Of a stretch of 64,000 nt of DNA, positions 43,979-55,474 are shown piece by piece (the first letter of the stretch is position 1; every line of letters begins with the position of its first letter). The position numbers were made by a program, and so were the translations under genes. Source of the DNA: Vulpes vulpes (lineage: Eukaryota > Chordata > Mammalia > Carnivora > Canidae); the NCBI RefSeq assembly GCF_048418805.1, contig NC_132788.1, positions 50,914,792 to 50,978,791 of the forward strand, given 5' to 3'. The notes beneath the pieces were generated by a model, which was given only the letters and a program-made list of their open reading frames with translations, made no database searches and was not told the DNA's origin.

Positions 43979-45712
43979 GTATTCACCACTCCTGACAAGC
44001 TAAGAGGCAAAAACAAGGGGTTCAACATAAAGACAGGGAGAAATTGAAATTTCTAGATCAAATAGCTTGACTTTATGAATAATTACAGAAATTTTGCTTT
44101 ATGAAAATGAGTAACCTCAAGCCAGGCTACTTTGTTTCTATGAAAAGTCCAAGAAATCAAAGGTTAGGAAAATAATGAAAAATTATTTTTGTCTGAATTT
44201 TAGTAATGTCTTGGAATCAATCAATAATTTAATGTCTGGTTTTCTCTGGATTCATAGTTATACTGAAAAGGTATTTGCTATCTATATTTCTGGTGCTCCA
44301 TAGTAAGATTTTGTCTACTGTTAAGGTATCTGCCTCATGGAACAGAAACAGTGCAGAACTGTCTTTGAGAAATGCTTCTTAATAAAACAGTGATATAGGG
44401 TCCTTTCCTGAACCTTTCATCTTAACTTCCTGTCATTCTTCAGTATTTTCCAGCACTTTCTAGAGCACATCCATGTTTGATTTCTCACCCGATCCAGCCA
44501 ATGCCTGTGGGTTCTCTGAAGGTTTCCTTCTCCACACACAGGGTTCACAAGACTCTCCCTGAGACCATGTACTAATAATACCTGTTGATTTCCAGTTCTC
44601 ATGTAGGATGAGATGTTAAAATGCTTTTTTATTTGAGGACATAATGCAAAGAACTATTGAGTTTTAAATGTTTACCTATGACTTCAGCAACTTCCCAATC
44701 CTTACTTTCTTCATGCTTAATGCCCTGGCTTCATGTAACTTCTCATCTGATGGTGGCAGCTCCATCTTTGTGGCTGTCTGTTTCTCTGCCTGAACATCAA
44801 GTAGTTCCTTTCATAGTATGTAAAATATGAAAGAGATTAAATCAAAGTTCTCTCTTTGTCTTCACTAACAAAATGATTAAGCCAATCTTGTCCTCCTTCT
44901 CTATTTTATTCTGTGAAGTTGTTTTGGAAAATACTCATATCTTCCAACTGCTCTTCAATTCTAAAACAGGATAGCTTCACTGGCCTGGGATGTTGGAATC
45001 TGGAAGAAGATGATATAAGAATGCAGGCTCTTTTCCTGACAGTTTTGTTCTAAGAACTATCCCTTGCGTTTGCAGGGTTTGGATGACAGGCATGATTGGA
45101 AAGGACTGCCCAGTCATATGCTTCAACTTTCAGACTTTCATTTCTCTACTTTTGGCCACTAGAGAGACCACAATTATCAAGACCTATGACCAAAATGTGT
45201 TTGGTGCAGTAAGACAAAAATATCCTCATTATTTCCTGGCTTTTGCCCTTTCTGACCCCCATTTCCTTCCTTTGGAAGCTCAAAGGACATTTTTTGAAGA
45301 ATATTAAATAAGCTTAAAAGCTTACTAGCTGGAAATGTTGGTTGGGAAAGTGTCCTAGATTAGTTTTAAGCATTTTAGATCAAATCAAATTACTTCCATT
45401 TGGAAGTCAAAGGGAATGCTGCTTCTTATGGCATTCATGGAATTCTGACCTAAAATAACTCCTTTATTCTAATCATCAAATAAGTTTTCTCAGCCCTCAT
45501 CACTTAGATTCCCAAGTTTGCACCATCTTCTACACACAGTCTACACACTTGTACACACTTCTGGTTGTATTTCTATTCCAAATCTTCCAGTGGCCTTCTT
45601 TATTTGAATCTCTCAAAACAGTCTCTGGAAATCTTAAGGGCTAAAAGTACCTAAAGATAGAGAGTTCTGAGAGTAAAGAAATAAATGTACATGTTCTACT
45701 GGATGGATGCTT
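43979..45712. other. Unique sequence, no gene seen
   Basis: About 1.7 kb without recognised repeat or exon. Confidence 0.5.
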
Positions 45713-45729
45713 AGAAAGCTAGTTTATGG

Positions 45730-45891
45730 GGACGCCTGGGTGGCTCAGTGGTTGAGTGTCTGCCTTCAGCTTAGGGTGTGATCCCAGAGTCCCGGGATGG
45801 AGTTCCAGATCAGGTTCCCTGCAGGGAGCCTGCTTCTTTCTTGCCTCTCCTTGTGTGTCTTTCATGAATAAATAAATAAAATCTTAAAAAA
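45730..45891 (+). mobile_element. SINE
   Basis: Head GGACGCCTGGGTGGCTCAG, shortened CT region (TTCTTTCTTGCCTCTCCTTG), tail ATGAATAAATAAATAAAATC. TSD AGAAAGCTAGTTTATGG (45713-45729) against AGAAAGCTAGTTCGTGG (45892-45908), two differences. Confidence 0.94.
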
Positions 45892-45934
45892 AGAAAGCTA
45901 GTTCGTGGAGAAATGTGAAAATGAAGAAGGTAAA

Positions 45935-46142
45935 CCATACTTTATTAAGTGCATATTATGCACCAGACATTGTATAGACGCTTTCACGTTCCATATTTAT
46001 TACTCACAATAGCTCTATAAAGTATTATTTCCACTTTACAACTGGGAAACTGAACTTGGGAGAGAATAAATTTCATGCCCAAGGTCACATCTTCTAAGTC
46101 AAGATCTAATACCCAGGGCTTTAAGATCCTGGCCCTTGTGAT
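45935..46142 (-). mobile_element. MIR fragment
   Basis: TTTATTAAGTGCATATTATGC, CCAGACATTGTATAGACGCTTTC, CCACTTTACAACTGGGAAAC, GCCCAAGGTCACATCTTC and TACCCAGGGCTTTAAGATC: nearly full-length inverted MIR. Confidence 0.85.
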
Positions 46143-46194
46143 CACAACAGTTATGTGACCCTCTTTAGTTCCAGTAATGCCTTTCTCCAACCAC

Positions 46195-46490
46195 ACTCAG
46201 GAAGTATTTGTTATATGATCCATACTATACTAGTATATTAATATTATGGGATAAATAATATATACAGTTAGTTCCTGCCCTCAATAGCCTTAATCTACAT
46301 ATATCCCATTTCTTTCAATTAAGGGGCATGTAATTATAAAAAATTAGGGGAGGGCAAAGGATAGCAGAGAGTAAAATATAATCAATATTGTAGAAAAGGA
46401 AAGTCTTGATGGATTGATGGAGATATGGGAACCCCATGAGAAAAGGGCTAATTAAAGTAAGCCTTAATGGAGCTTAAGATTTCATCCATA
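46195..46490 (-). mobile_element. Possible L2 relic
   Basis: AGTTAGTTCCTGCCCTCAATAGC after a TGTTATATGATCCATACTATAC lead-in, and a GTAAGCCTTAATGGAGC end, resemble the inverted L2 3' region. Confidence 0.45.
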
Positions 46491-46539
46491 CTCACCTTGC
46501 CCTTGCACCTTCTTTAACAGATGATTCACTGTTAGAGGC

Positions 46540-46560
46540 GGGGGTGGGGGGCGGGGTGGG
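46540..46560 (+). other. G-quadruplex-capable motif
   Basis: G runs of 5, 6, 4 and 3 separated by single T or C. Canonical G4 pattern on +. Confidence 0.85.
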
Positions 46561-46754
46561 CAGGTCCTCCCAATAGCAAGTATAGTTCAATCTTACCACT
46601 GCACAGATGGTTAAGGACCATCTTGAGGACCCTCAAGTCCAGAGGAAGCAACTCAATAAAATCTACCCAACTAGAGGATCAAACTTGGACTTTGAACTTG
46701 TTTCTTGTCCAATTTTATTCTTCTTCCACATGTTTTAGTGCAAAGCATTCTTAA

Positions 46755-46880
46755 TGTTCATTCATTCATTCTTCAAAGAATATTAAGTACCAAGCATATT
46801 CCAGGTACTATGATAAATGCTGGAGAAAGAATAGGGAACACGTCAGGTGTGGCCCCTGCCTTACAGAGCTTACAGACACA
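46755..46880 (-). mobile_element. L2 3'-end fragment
   Basis: TTCATTCATTCTTCAAAGAATATTAAG, ATTCCAGGTACTATGATAAATGCTGG, GTGGCCCCTGCCTTACAGAGCTTACAG: the inverted L2 end in order. Confidence 0.75.
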
Positions 46881-47087
46881 GATTTTCAAACCACCCCCCA
46901 CCCCGCACCATAGCTAATAATAAAGTCATAGGATAGAGCTACAGAACATTTGTTTTCTCCTTCCTAAAGTTTAAATCATGATTAGTGATCTGTGATCATT
47001 GGTCTATTTTCATGTGTTTCTTTTTTAATTCTCTGAGTTCCATGAGTATTTTCTATGCTTTAGGAAAGCAGAAAGAATTATTTAGAT

Positions 47088-47508
47088 CAGGGTTCTCGAA
47101 CTTTAGTGTGCATGAAAAATCACTTGGAAGACTCATTAAAACACACATTGCTAGACTCTACCGCAGAGTTTGTGATACAGCAGGTAAGGGATCCAACCAA
47201 AGATTTACATTTCTTTTTTTTTTTTTTTAATATAGCATTAGTGTCTTTTTTTAAAATTTTTTTATTTATTTATGATAGTCACACAGAGAGAGAGAGAGAG
47301 AGGCAGAGACATACACAGAGGGAGAAGCAGGCTCCATGCACCGGGAGCCCGACGTAGGATTCGATCCCGGGTCCCCAGGATCGCGCCCTGGGCCAAAGGC
47401 AGGAGCCAAACCACTGCGCCACCCAGGGATCCCAAGATTTACATTTCTAACAAGTTGCCAAGTGATGCTGCTGCTGCTGCTATGGGGACCACACCTTAAG
47501 AACCACTG
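47088..47508 (+). mobile_element. MER5-type hAT MITE with intact TSD, split by a SINE
   Basis: Starts CAGGGTTCTCGAACTTTAG and ends CACCTTAAGAACCACTG. A perfect 8-base TSD, ATTTAGAT, is at 47080-47087 and 47509-47516, the length typical of hAT transposition. The SINE at 47215-47433 interrupts it. A short (CTG)n run at 47467-47480 has grown from the internal GATGCTG block. Confidence 0.88.
47215..47433 (-). mobile_element. Young SINEC_Cf with a 17-base insert in its tail
   Basis: Near-consensus body with CpGs (GCCCGACGTAGGATTCGATC), head CACCCAGGGATCCC. Perfect TSD AAGATTTACATTTCT at 47200-47214 and 47434-47448. On + the tail reads T14, then AATATAGCATTAGTGTC (47229-47245), then T-rich sequence to the usual TATGATAG. 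The 17 bases belong to the insertion because they lie inside the TSDs. Confidence 0.93.
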
Positions 47509-47584
47509 ATTTAGATCAGCCCCAGAGTGGACAGCCTCCTACACAAGAAACTCAGGACAGAGCAGATGGCTCATATCATCTCTT

Positions 47585-47705
47585 ACCAGTAGTAATATGG
47601 TAACTATTATTCTGATTTACACATGAGGAAGCTGAGGCAAATAAAAAATCAATGGCTTGTCCAAGAATATGTCTCCTGACTGATAATGAATGCAAGAGGT
47701 CAGGT
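47585..47705 (-). mobile_element. MIR fragment
   Basis: ACTATTATTCTGATTTACAC, ATGAGGAAGCTGAGGCAAATAA and GGCTTGTCCAAGAATATG follow inverted MIR. Confidence 0.65.
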
Positions 47706-49025
47706 TTCTCCAAGCAAAATTGAAAAGGGTTCTAAAGAATAATACTTAGAGCCTCGTGCAATACCCAAGAAATGGCCCCTCTTTCCAACTCTGAAAACCA
47801 GTCAAACAGACCAAATAGGCCCGTCCTGAGCCCACTCTCCAACCTGATTCTTGAAACCAAACAATTAATTTTCATAATCTCTACTTCTGGTTGTTATACT
47901 CTGCTTGATGAGTGATGAGTGAAGGGTGTATGAGATTGAGGGTCAGAAGACCCACATCCTGGTCCAGCTTTTGACACTGAGTATTTAAACTGGCTGAATT
48001 ACAGTGAGAAAGGTATTTCCTTCTTCTGTGAACTGAATGATTGGAAAGATGACTTGTCAAGTCCCATCACTGGACTGGGAAGGGACTATAAACTGGAATA
48101 AAATAAGAGGTGGGGCGATAAGTGACAAAGCTGGAAGTGTCAGGGTGTTTCCTGAAGGCACAGGAGAGCCTCATCCTTTCACTGAACCTGCAGACCTGCA
48201 GAGCAATGACTGGTAGTCTCCTCTCATGCAATCTGAGCTGTCCACTCACCGTTTACACTGACAATGGAAAAGTCATCTGACATTGACACTGGTGCCCAGG
48301 CACCCCTGCTTGGACCTGTTACAAATGGGTACCACAATAACCTAAGTGGGAACACCATACTACATGTGAAAACAAGGTTTACCAGAGAAGTGCAAGCCAC
48401 AAAGCATGCTTATTATTATTCAGTGAAGGTACCTGAGCTCCAAGGGGTAGATGGAGGGCAAGACACACCTCTTTGTCAACTCAGCAGAGCTCCAAAACCA
48501 GGAGCAGGGAAGGAGCAGCAAAGCACCAGCTACAATGCAAATGCACTTCTGCACTTGCACAGTAAAGAAAGAATTTAATATTCTGAAGAACATAACCAAG
48601 AAGACAACAGTGATGTAAAATGTTTAATTCCAGCCAGCCAAAAAAATAATAGACAAACACTGAAATGCTAAAGGATAAGTAAGGACTCCTAGCCCCTTGT
48701 AATGCCACAAATATGAAACAAGACCAAAGAATGTGTAAGATGAACATGGGCATTTTCTAGGCATTTGCAGGAAGAGAAAAATCAATAGATAACTACCAAA
48801 GCCATCTCACAGCTTCTTTTTAGGGCTGCCTGAGCCACTGCCGTTGAACTACATTCATATGATCCTGATGAGACTCGAAACCCCTTTAAATGGAGTGGTT
48901 GCACCTCTAACATCTCTGTCCACTTCACCTGCAAAGAATCTTATTCTGGTTTACACTTTATTTTTTTATTTATTTTTATTTTTTTTAATGTAAGACTTGG
49001 GATTTTATTTAAATCACTAATTCAG
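47706..49025. other. Unique sequence, no gene seen
   Basis: Nothing coding recognised. A 104-codon frame (48264-48578) lacks any known domain. T-rich run at about 48958-48985. Confidence 0.5.
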
Positions 49026-49167
49026 GGCTGCCTGGGTGGCTCAGTGGTTGAGCATCTACCATCAGCTCAGGTCAGGATCCTAGGGCCCTGGGATCGAATT
49101 CCACATCGGGCTCCCCACAGGGAGTCTGCTTCTCCCTCTGCATAGGTCTCTGCCTCTCTCTCTGTCT
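49026..49167 (+). mobile_element. SINE truncated at its 3' end
   Basis: GGGCTGCCTGGGTGGCTCAG through CTCTCTCTCTGTCT, then unique sequence. The ATGAATAAATAAA segment and A-tail are missing, and no TSD is found. Confidence 0.88.
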
Positions 49168-49871
49168 GATGTTATGCAGCTTTCTCGTGACTATCACTGG
49201 AAAGTTGACTTCAAAATATTTACTTGGGAGAAGATCTTTATCCTTTAATCTCCAGAAGGTACTATCCATCCTAAACCCAAGATTAGGAATCTGACAATGA
49301 CATTCTGTCTTCCGTAGAAATGCCTTGATAAGCTGACTGACAAAATATTGTCCTTGCCCATTGGCTCCACTTACTAAGCAGTCCCTATCAGGAAGGAGCC
49401 TGGCTGCCTTTAAGGAGTCATGTGCCCTAAAACTCAGTGCAGCCACTTCAGCTTTTACCCACTTTTCCATCAAGGGTCCAGGATTTTCCCAGAAAGCAAA
49501 ATAAAGCCCAAAGCACACAAAGCTATAAGTTAGCATCAGGAAACAAGATCATGTGTTTCACGGCATATGATCCAAACACATACGGCCTTTAGTCACTTGA
49601 ATTGACACAAAATGTGCCGAGGCTGACACTTTATTTTTACCATTTGCCCTTACTGCAAGATAAAGGCTGTCACCTTATCCTTCTTGGGAATTTCTCTCTG
49701 GTTTAACAGCTTCCTAAATGCTCGCCTTTGTTTGATAATCATTTGAAAGTACTGCTTTAAATTATCTGTCTCCCTCTCTAATTTATCTCTGCCCTGCAGC
49801 AGAGCAATCTACAGAGGTAGGTGATTAAGGGGGGGGGGGGCTCACTGAGCGCCTCTGTGTTAACACCAACA
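49168..49871. other. Unique sequence, possible conserved island, no gene called
   Basis: Includes most of a 154-codon - strand frame (49072-49536) whose C-terminal end is SINE sequence. I see no domain, and its ATG sits four codons after a stop. The stretch 49600-49830 is repeat-free, with a G10 run at 49831-49840. Confidence 0.4.
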
Positions 49872-50000
49872 TTGTCTTCCTGGACACACCAACATGGGAG
49901 TGGTGATGGAGGAAGGTGGGGAGAGATGCAAATTGAAGAAACTGTTTAAATAAAAAGCGTTATTAATTGACAGGGGAGACCAATAATAGAACACATTTGC
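49872..50000. repeat. Copy A of an unidentified repeated segment
   Basis: TTGTCTTCCTGGACACACCA ... GGAAGGTGGGGAG ... GGGGAGACCAATAA ... TTTGC. It aligns in the same orientation with 52217-52346 over its whole length; the first 70 bases match at about 54 positions by hand count. Family unknown. Confidence 0.8.
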
Positions 50001-51959
50001 TTTCACAAAAATAATAAATTACTATCGGAATCTAGTTTCACAGGAGAGGAGAACTGTAGCTAGTGTCTAGTTTTAGATGAATTCATACTCCAAAAGTTGT
50101 ACGTAATCACAGTACACCATTCTCTTTATTCATGCTACTCACTTAATATGTTTAAATTAAATTTCAACAGAGGAATTTCTCAAAGTGCTTTTGCATTCTA
50201 GCATATTCTAGAAGACTCAAGACCGTGGAGGCTAATTAAGGGTTCCTATTGTCTAATCCTTCTGGAATAGTCGGCTAGCTGGATTCCTGTGAGCTTCACA
50301 TTTGGTATCTGGGCAGACAAAGCCCTTCACAACAGCAGCAACAGAAGTCTAACAGCTATGCCACACTTCCAGCAGCCTCTAGGAAATGAATGCAAAACAT
50401 TTCTCTCCTGGCAAAGTCCTCGTGCCCCTAGAATGAAGTAATTTATTTGCAGGCCATTCTGCCTTCTGCTGTGCCAGCTTCAAATACCAGACAGCACATG
50501 ACTTATCATCCCACCCCACACAGGCATCCTAGTGGTGAGCCTGAGCAGCCCACGGCTTGATTTTGCTGGCATGAGGTAACAAATCCCTAGAGAGCTGCAT
50601 CTGCTATGCAGATTACCATAATTGATCTCTATATGTTTCTCATTTGCAGATAAATGTGCATGAGCATGCAGACTTCCCATAAAGTCCCACTGGTGTTGAG
50701 GGCCCTTAAACATAGCCAGTTGATAAGGAGAGCAAAAGGATGACTTGGATGTTAATTAACAGATTGACGAATGTATAATGCAGGAATCAACAGGGACTAA
50801 AAGAAAACTCATCTGGTGATAAGACACTGACATGCAGGACACTGTTGGCCAAGACAGTTGACCTTTGTAAGCCTCAATTAGCTGAACAGTAAAACTGAAT
50901 AAAACAAAAACCTGGATGAAAATCAGATGTTGGCTTTAATTTCCTCTGATGAGCTAGCTTCCTGGAGTAACTATAATCTCAGAGACAACAGTCAAAACAC
51001 AAAGCAAACATCAAAAGTGCCAGCACAGGAGGAAGCTGTGTCACTTCACCTGGTCAGCATATTACACAAAGTCTCTTAAATCAGCCCGAGTAGCATTCTA
51101 TTAATGTAAAGCACACAACATGACAGCAATTTAAATCTTCCATATTGGAAATATAGTGTGCTATGTAATTTTAAGGAGGGAAGGAGGTTAAAACAAACAA
51201 ACAACCTATCCTGATCTCCCTATGTGATCCCAAAATAATACCTTTTCCTAGAAATTGCTTTAAAGAAACCCTACAATGATGTGAAAGGGAGAGGCTTGCC
51301 AAGTGCTCTGAGGGTTCCAAAGGAAAACACTGCAGACTGTAGGGGGGTAATGAGAACTTTCACACTTCTACATTATATAATTAGTTCCTGAGTACCCAAG
51401 ACTATTTAAAATGCAATTTGCTGATTGGAAAGGAAAGAAATAATGAAGTACAAAGAGGATAAATGAAGATACCACTTGTTAACCTGGTGAACACGCATGG
51501 TATGGGGGGTGGGGGTGGGAAACAACAATCGTATCTGCTCATGCTCTGAGCATTCAAGACTTTCAAGAGGATCAGATGAAAAATGATTTTTGACACTGAT
51601 TTCACAAATAGATATGGGTCTTTGGCTCTCTTTTCTTTATTCAAAATCTGACATAACCTCAAGTAAGCCAAGCATTAACCTTTATCACTACTATCTATAC
51701 TGAAGATCCCAAATACATGTCTCCAACCCAGATATTTTCCAGATCCAAATTTCCGTCCAGCTCTCCTCAACTTCTTGAAAATCCCTAGAAGTTGTCTCTA
51801 TTCTCTCCACACTTAGTACTACTTGACTGGGACAGTTCCAGTTGATGCCTGATATCCTGGGGTAATTATTAATAGTGCTTCCTTTTACTCTCAGAATGGT
51901 CCAGATAGGAAGAAGAAATTACTGTGATCATACCACATCCTCATTCCCCATCTCTTCAC
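50001..51959. other. Unique sequence, no gene seen
   Basis: About 2 kb with no recognised transposon; G-rich runs at 51504-51518. Unusually repeat-poor for this window. No exon recognised. Confidence 0.45.
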
Positions 51960-52190
51960 TCTGCCCACCCCAGCTTGAGGTAGGCCTACATCATCTTCTC
52001 TAGCTCAGACTGCTGAAATAATCTATTAACTGAGCTTTGAATATCCTTTCTTTTCCTCCAATCCATCCAGGATGGGTGGATATTTCTAAAGTGAAAATCT
52101 AATTAGGTCACCTCCCTGCTTTATTGGCTTTGCCCCTTTTCAAAATAAAGTTTAAATGCTTTAGAGTACTAATGTTCAAAGTCCTCTGTG
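51960..52190 (+). mobile_element. L2 fragment
   Basis: CAGACTGCTGAAATAATCTATTAACTGAGC, CTCCAATCCATCCAGGATGG, CTAATTAGGTCACCTCCCTGC and AAATAAAGTTTAAATGCTTTAG match the sense L2 3' region upstream of the end block. Confidence 0.7.
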
Positions 52191-52216
52191 AAGGGACTTC
52201 ATTCAGTAACAAAATG

Positions 52217-52346
52217 TTGTCTTCCTAGCCACACCAACACTTGAGTGCTGATAAGGGAAGGTAGGGAGGGGGGCAAACTGAAAATAAAATCCCTTAAGCA
52301 AAAAGATTTGTGATTGAGAGGAGAGACCAATAACAAAATTTTTTGC
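52217..52346. repeat. Copy B of an unidentified repeated segment
   Basis: TTGTCTTCCTAGCCACACCA ... GGAAGGTAGGGAGG ... GGAGAGACCAATAA ... TTTGC, similar to 49872-50000 and 2,345 bases downstream of it in the same orientation. It starts right after an L2 fragment. Confidence 0.8.
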
Positions 52347-52845
52347 ATGTTTGTTATATCTTTGTTGAAAAATGTATTGCATGTTTGCTGAATATAATTA
52401 CATGAGAACCACCCAGTGACAATGGTAATGCAAACTTACAGTCAGTTTTCCCAGATCCTGAAGTATTGATGAGCCAACATTTCAGGTCCCAAAGAACTTT
52501 TCTGGTAAATAAAAGAGAAGAGATCTGAGCCAATCTGGCTACTGTTCCCAGTAACTGTGTTTCAAAAAATTGTATGTCAGTCTTTGCATACTTCAATAGC
52601 TTAATTTTTTTAGACAACTTAAATTTTGAATGTACTAGAGAAGCTTTCTATTAGAAATAGCTCTGCAGAAAATCGTTCTGCACGATAAAGAAGTCTCATA
52701 TATTTTTCTGTTTGTTAACTTCTTATCTTCATAGGTTCTCTAAATCTTTCTAAAGCTCTCTGACATCTCACACTGGACCAGCCTATAAGGAATCTCAGGC
52801 TTGGAAAAGTCTCTAAAGGCCATACCTGTTTGGTCTTTACTTGAG
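52347..52845. other. Unique sequence, no gene seen
   Basis: Nothing recognised. Confidence 0.5.
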
Positions 52846-53003
52846 TAATGGTTTCTTAGCTTTGAGATACATTGAAATCACCTGGAGAGCTTTTAAAAAA
52901 TGCAGATGCTCAGGCACATCACCTGTGATTTAATATATCAAAATCTCCAGAGATGAGGCCCAAATTGGTGTGTCTGCTGATGCTCCCTGAGGTTGAACAA
53001 TGT
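52846..53003 (+). mobile_element. MER5-like hAT MITE
   Basis: AATGGTTTCTTAGCTTTGAG, ATTGAAATCACCTGGAGAGC, AAATGCAGATGCTCAGGC, then GATGCTCCCTGAGGTTGAAC. Sense MER5 order, terminal repeats decayed. Confidence 0.7.
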
Positions 53004-54803
53004 TGAATAACATCCAGTCCATAACAGAACATTCTACCCAGAGAACTGGCAAACAAGCAGAACCAAAGCTTATTTGGTTACAACATGGGAATGGATGAAT
53101 AGATCAGGTCTTAAGCAAAGTAGCTACTTGGAAAGTCAGAACCCAAGCATCTGAGAAACTATTTAAAACATGTAAATATTTTACAATTAGGGTTTATTTA
53201 TTACCTTGCTTCATACTCTCCAAACTAGTCGAATTTTACACAATCCTAAAACTATGTCTATACATGCTAAGTACACAGTGGAAATAAGTATATCATCAAT
53301 TTATGTACCTAAAAAGTTGTTAAGAGAAAACTGGCTTTCTATCTTGATCATATAAGTTTCACATGATCCATATAGTTTTGCTTATTTTATTTTAGTGATA
53401 CAGTTGGCCCAGGGAAAATTTTAGGATGTATTCATGCATGCCAGCAATGTTAACTTGCAACCTAATACATATAACTAAAAAACCTAGAGGGGTAGGCCAA
53501 AGTCCATTCACTTGTATTATTATCCTAACAATATTCTGTTTTCTTTAGGGCTAAAATATGGTCAAAATAGTTAACCCTATATGAGCTCAAAAACATGAGT
53601 ATTACCCATCATGACCCATAAAGCCAAATGTCTCAGAAGCACTTTTGTCTTGCCAAAATGTAAAAGGAGCTATCACAAAACAAAACACTACTGAAAGCTA
53701 TTTGATTAAAAAAGAAAAAAGAAATGGAAGTCAGATAACCCTCCCTAGGGTCAGTTTTCATTGAAACCCAAACCCCAGCCCTCCCTAACTCATGACTTCC
53801 ATGAGTTGATTCAACTAGGTTTGTCTCCCCAGGGTCACAGTTCAACATGCCTGTCAAAAGATTTGTCAAATCAATGTATATCATTATAAAAAGGGGCTTT
53901 CACTCGGAAAGCATACTCAAAGCTATTTAGTGACTTTTTTTGGAAACTATAATATAGCCAGGTTCTGTCTAATTTCCTTCAAACAAATTACAATAACAAA
54001 AAGAAACTCACTCAGGAAAATCACTTAATATAAAATAATCAAATCCTGGAAGACCAGAGATATTCCGTCAGGGAAAATATTGTTATAATGTTTCTACTAT
54101 GTTGCCTCATAATCACAGATTACAAACATGTCCATAGAAATATTACATACATTACATAATAAATTTTGCAAGCCCAATTCAAATATATATGTGTTTGAGG
54201 AGTCTGCTAATGACAGAAATTCTGCAATATATCTCTTCTAAAGAGTCACTATTTTATTTGTCTTTAAGTTTGGTTTTTGAGCATTTGAATTTTTCAATGG
54301 GGAGCCAGCAAGGACTTTTTCTTCAAATTGCTACTTAGTCCAGCATCAAAGTTCCTAATGCTCTGAATATTAAGAGATATCAAACATTAGTTCGTCTCCT
54401 TCTACATCTTCCCCCGCATCCCATCTGCAATTGATATTAAATCAGTTAGACCAGGGATTTCATCATTCTGTGGCTTTAGCAATAAACAAAATCCTTTCTT
54501 ATCAAACACTAATAGGTTTTCTTCTAAGTATTTCCACCAGCTAAAATTGTGAAGCTAAGCAATATACATGAGAAATATGTCATCAAGGCTGAGAATGGAA
54601 GCTCTAATCCATTCCTACTCCTCCTGTGACCTTTAGATGAGCCCCATACTTTTCTATGTCAAAAGAGTGAACATCCACAAATACTAATAGATTTCTGGAG
54701 GACAGATAAGGCAATATATATATTACCTTATCTATTCGGGATATTATTAGCATTAGCATTCAGGATATTATTAATAAAGAAAAAAACCTAAACTGTTGTT
54801 AAA
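53004..54803. other. Unique AT-rich sequence, no gene seen
   Basis: About 1.8 kb with no recognised repeat or exon. Confidence 0.5.
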
Positions 54804-54813
54804 TCTACCCAAA

Positions 54814-55070
54814 GCAGGGGCACCTGGGTGGTTCGGTGTCTGGCTCTTGGTTTTGACTCAGGTCATGATCTTAGGGTTGTGGGATCAAGCCCTGCGTCTG
54901 GTTCTGCACTCAGCAGGGAGTCTGCTTGGGGTTCTCTCTCTTCTTCTCCCTCTGTCTCCACCACCCCATGCACATATGCACTTTTACTCTGTCTCTCTCT
55001 CTCAATCTCTGAATGAATGAGTAAATGAGTGAGTGAATAAATAAATAAATCTCTAAAAAAAAAAAAAAAA
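54814..55070 (+). mobile_element. Older, longer carnivore SINE
   Basis: GGGGCACCTGGGTGGTTCGG, TGACTCAGGTCATGATCTTAG, a long pyrimidine region with CCCCATGCACATATGCAC, then GAATGAATGAGTAAATGAGTG and an A16 tail. TSD CTACCCAAAG at 54804-54813 and 55071-55080. Confidence 0.94.
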
Positions 55071-55080
55071 CTACCCAAAG

Positions 55081-55474
55081 TGGAATATGGAAGGGGACAT
55101 TCAGTTGTAGTACCATTTGGAACATCTAGTTGACACCAGGGAATTCTAGTGGCAATTTACCAAGCAAGGCTCCAATTCCTCCAGTGTAAAAAAATAAAAT
55201 AAAAAGTAAAAAGTTTAGGTCTTCCAGAAACTGTGATGAACTAGGAAGATTAATAATTTGTGACCTCAACCACAGGAAGAGAAAGCAGGACTCTCATTAT
55301 TAAAAGTAGGGTCAAAAGGGATTTGAGTCTTTCATGTTGGTAGAGAAACCAGCTTTAAAAATGTAGCCACATCAAGGCCAGGCAATAGCAACAATGGTGG
55401 CAATGCTAAGCCAAAGAGTGTTCATCTCATTCTGCTTAGATCTCTCTTGCTTGAGCTGTAGATGGTCTCTAAAG
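55081..55474. other. Unique sequence, no gene seen
   Basis: A-rich AAAAATAAAATAAAAAGTAAA at about 55188-55211. Otherwise nothing. Confidence 0.5.

Noticed and set aside
48264..48578. 104-codon + strand frame
   Set aside because: Low-information composition, no domain, no exon-like flanks.
49072..49536. 154-codon - strand open frame, longest non-L1 frame
   Set aside because: Its C-terminal third is SINE sequence, the rest has no recognisable domain, and its ATG lies four codons after a stop. Probably chance.
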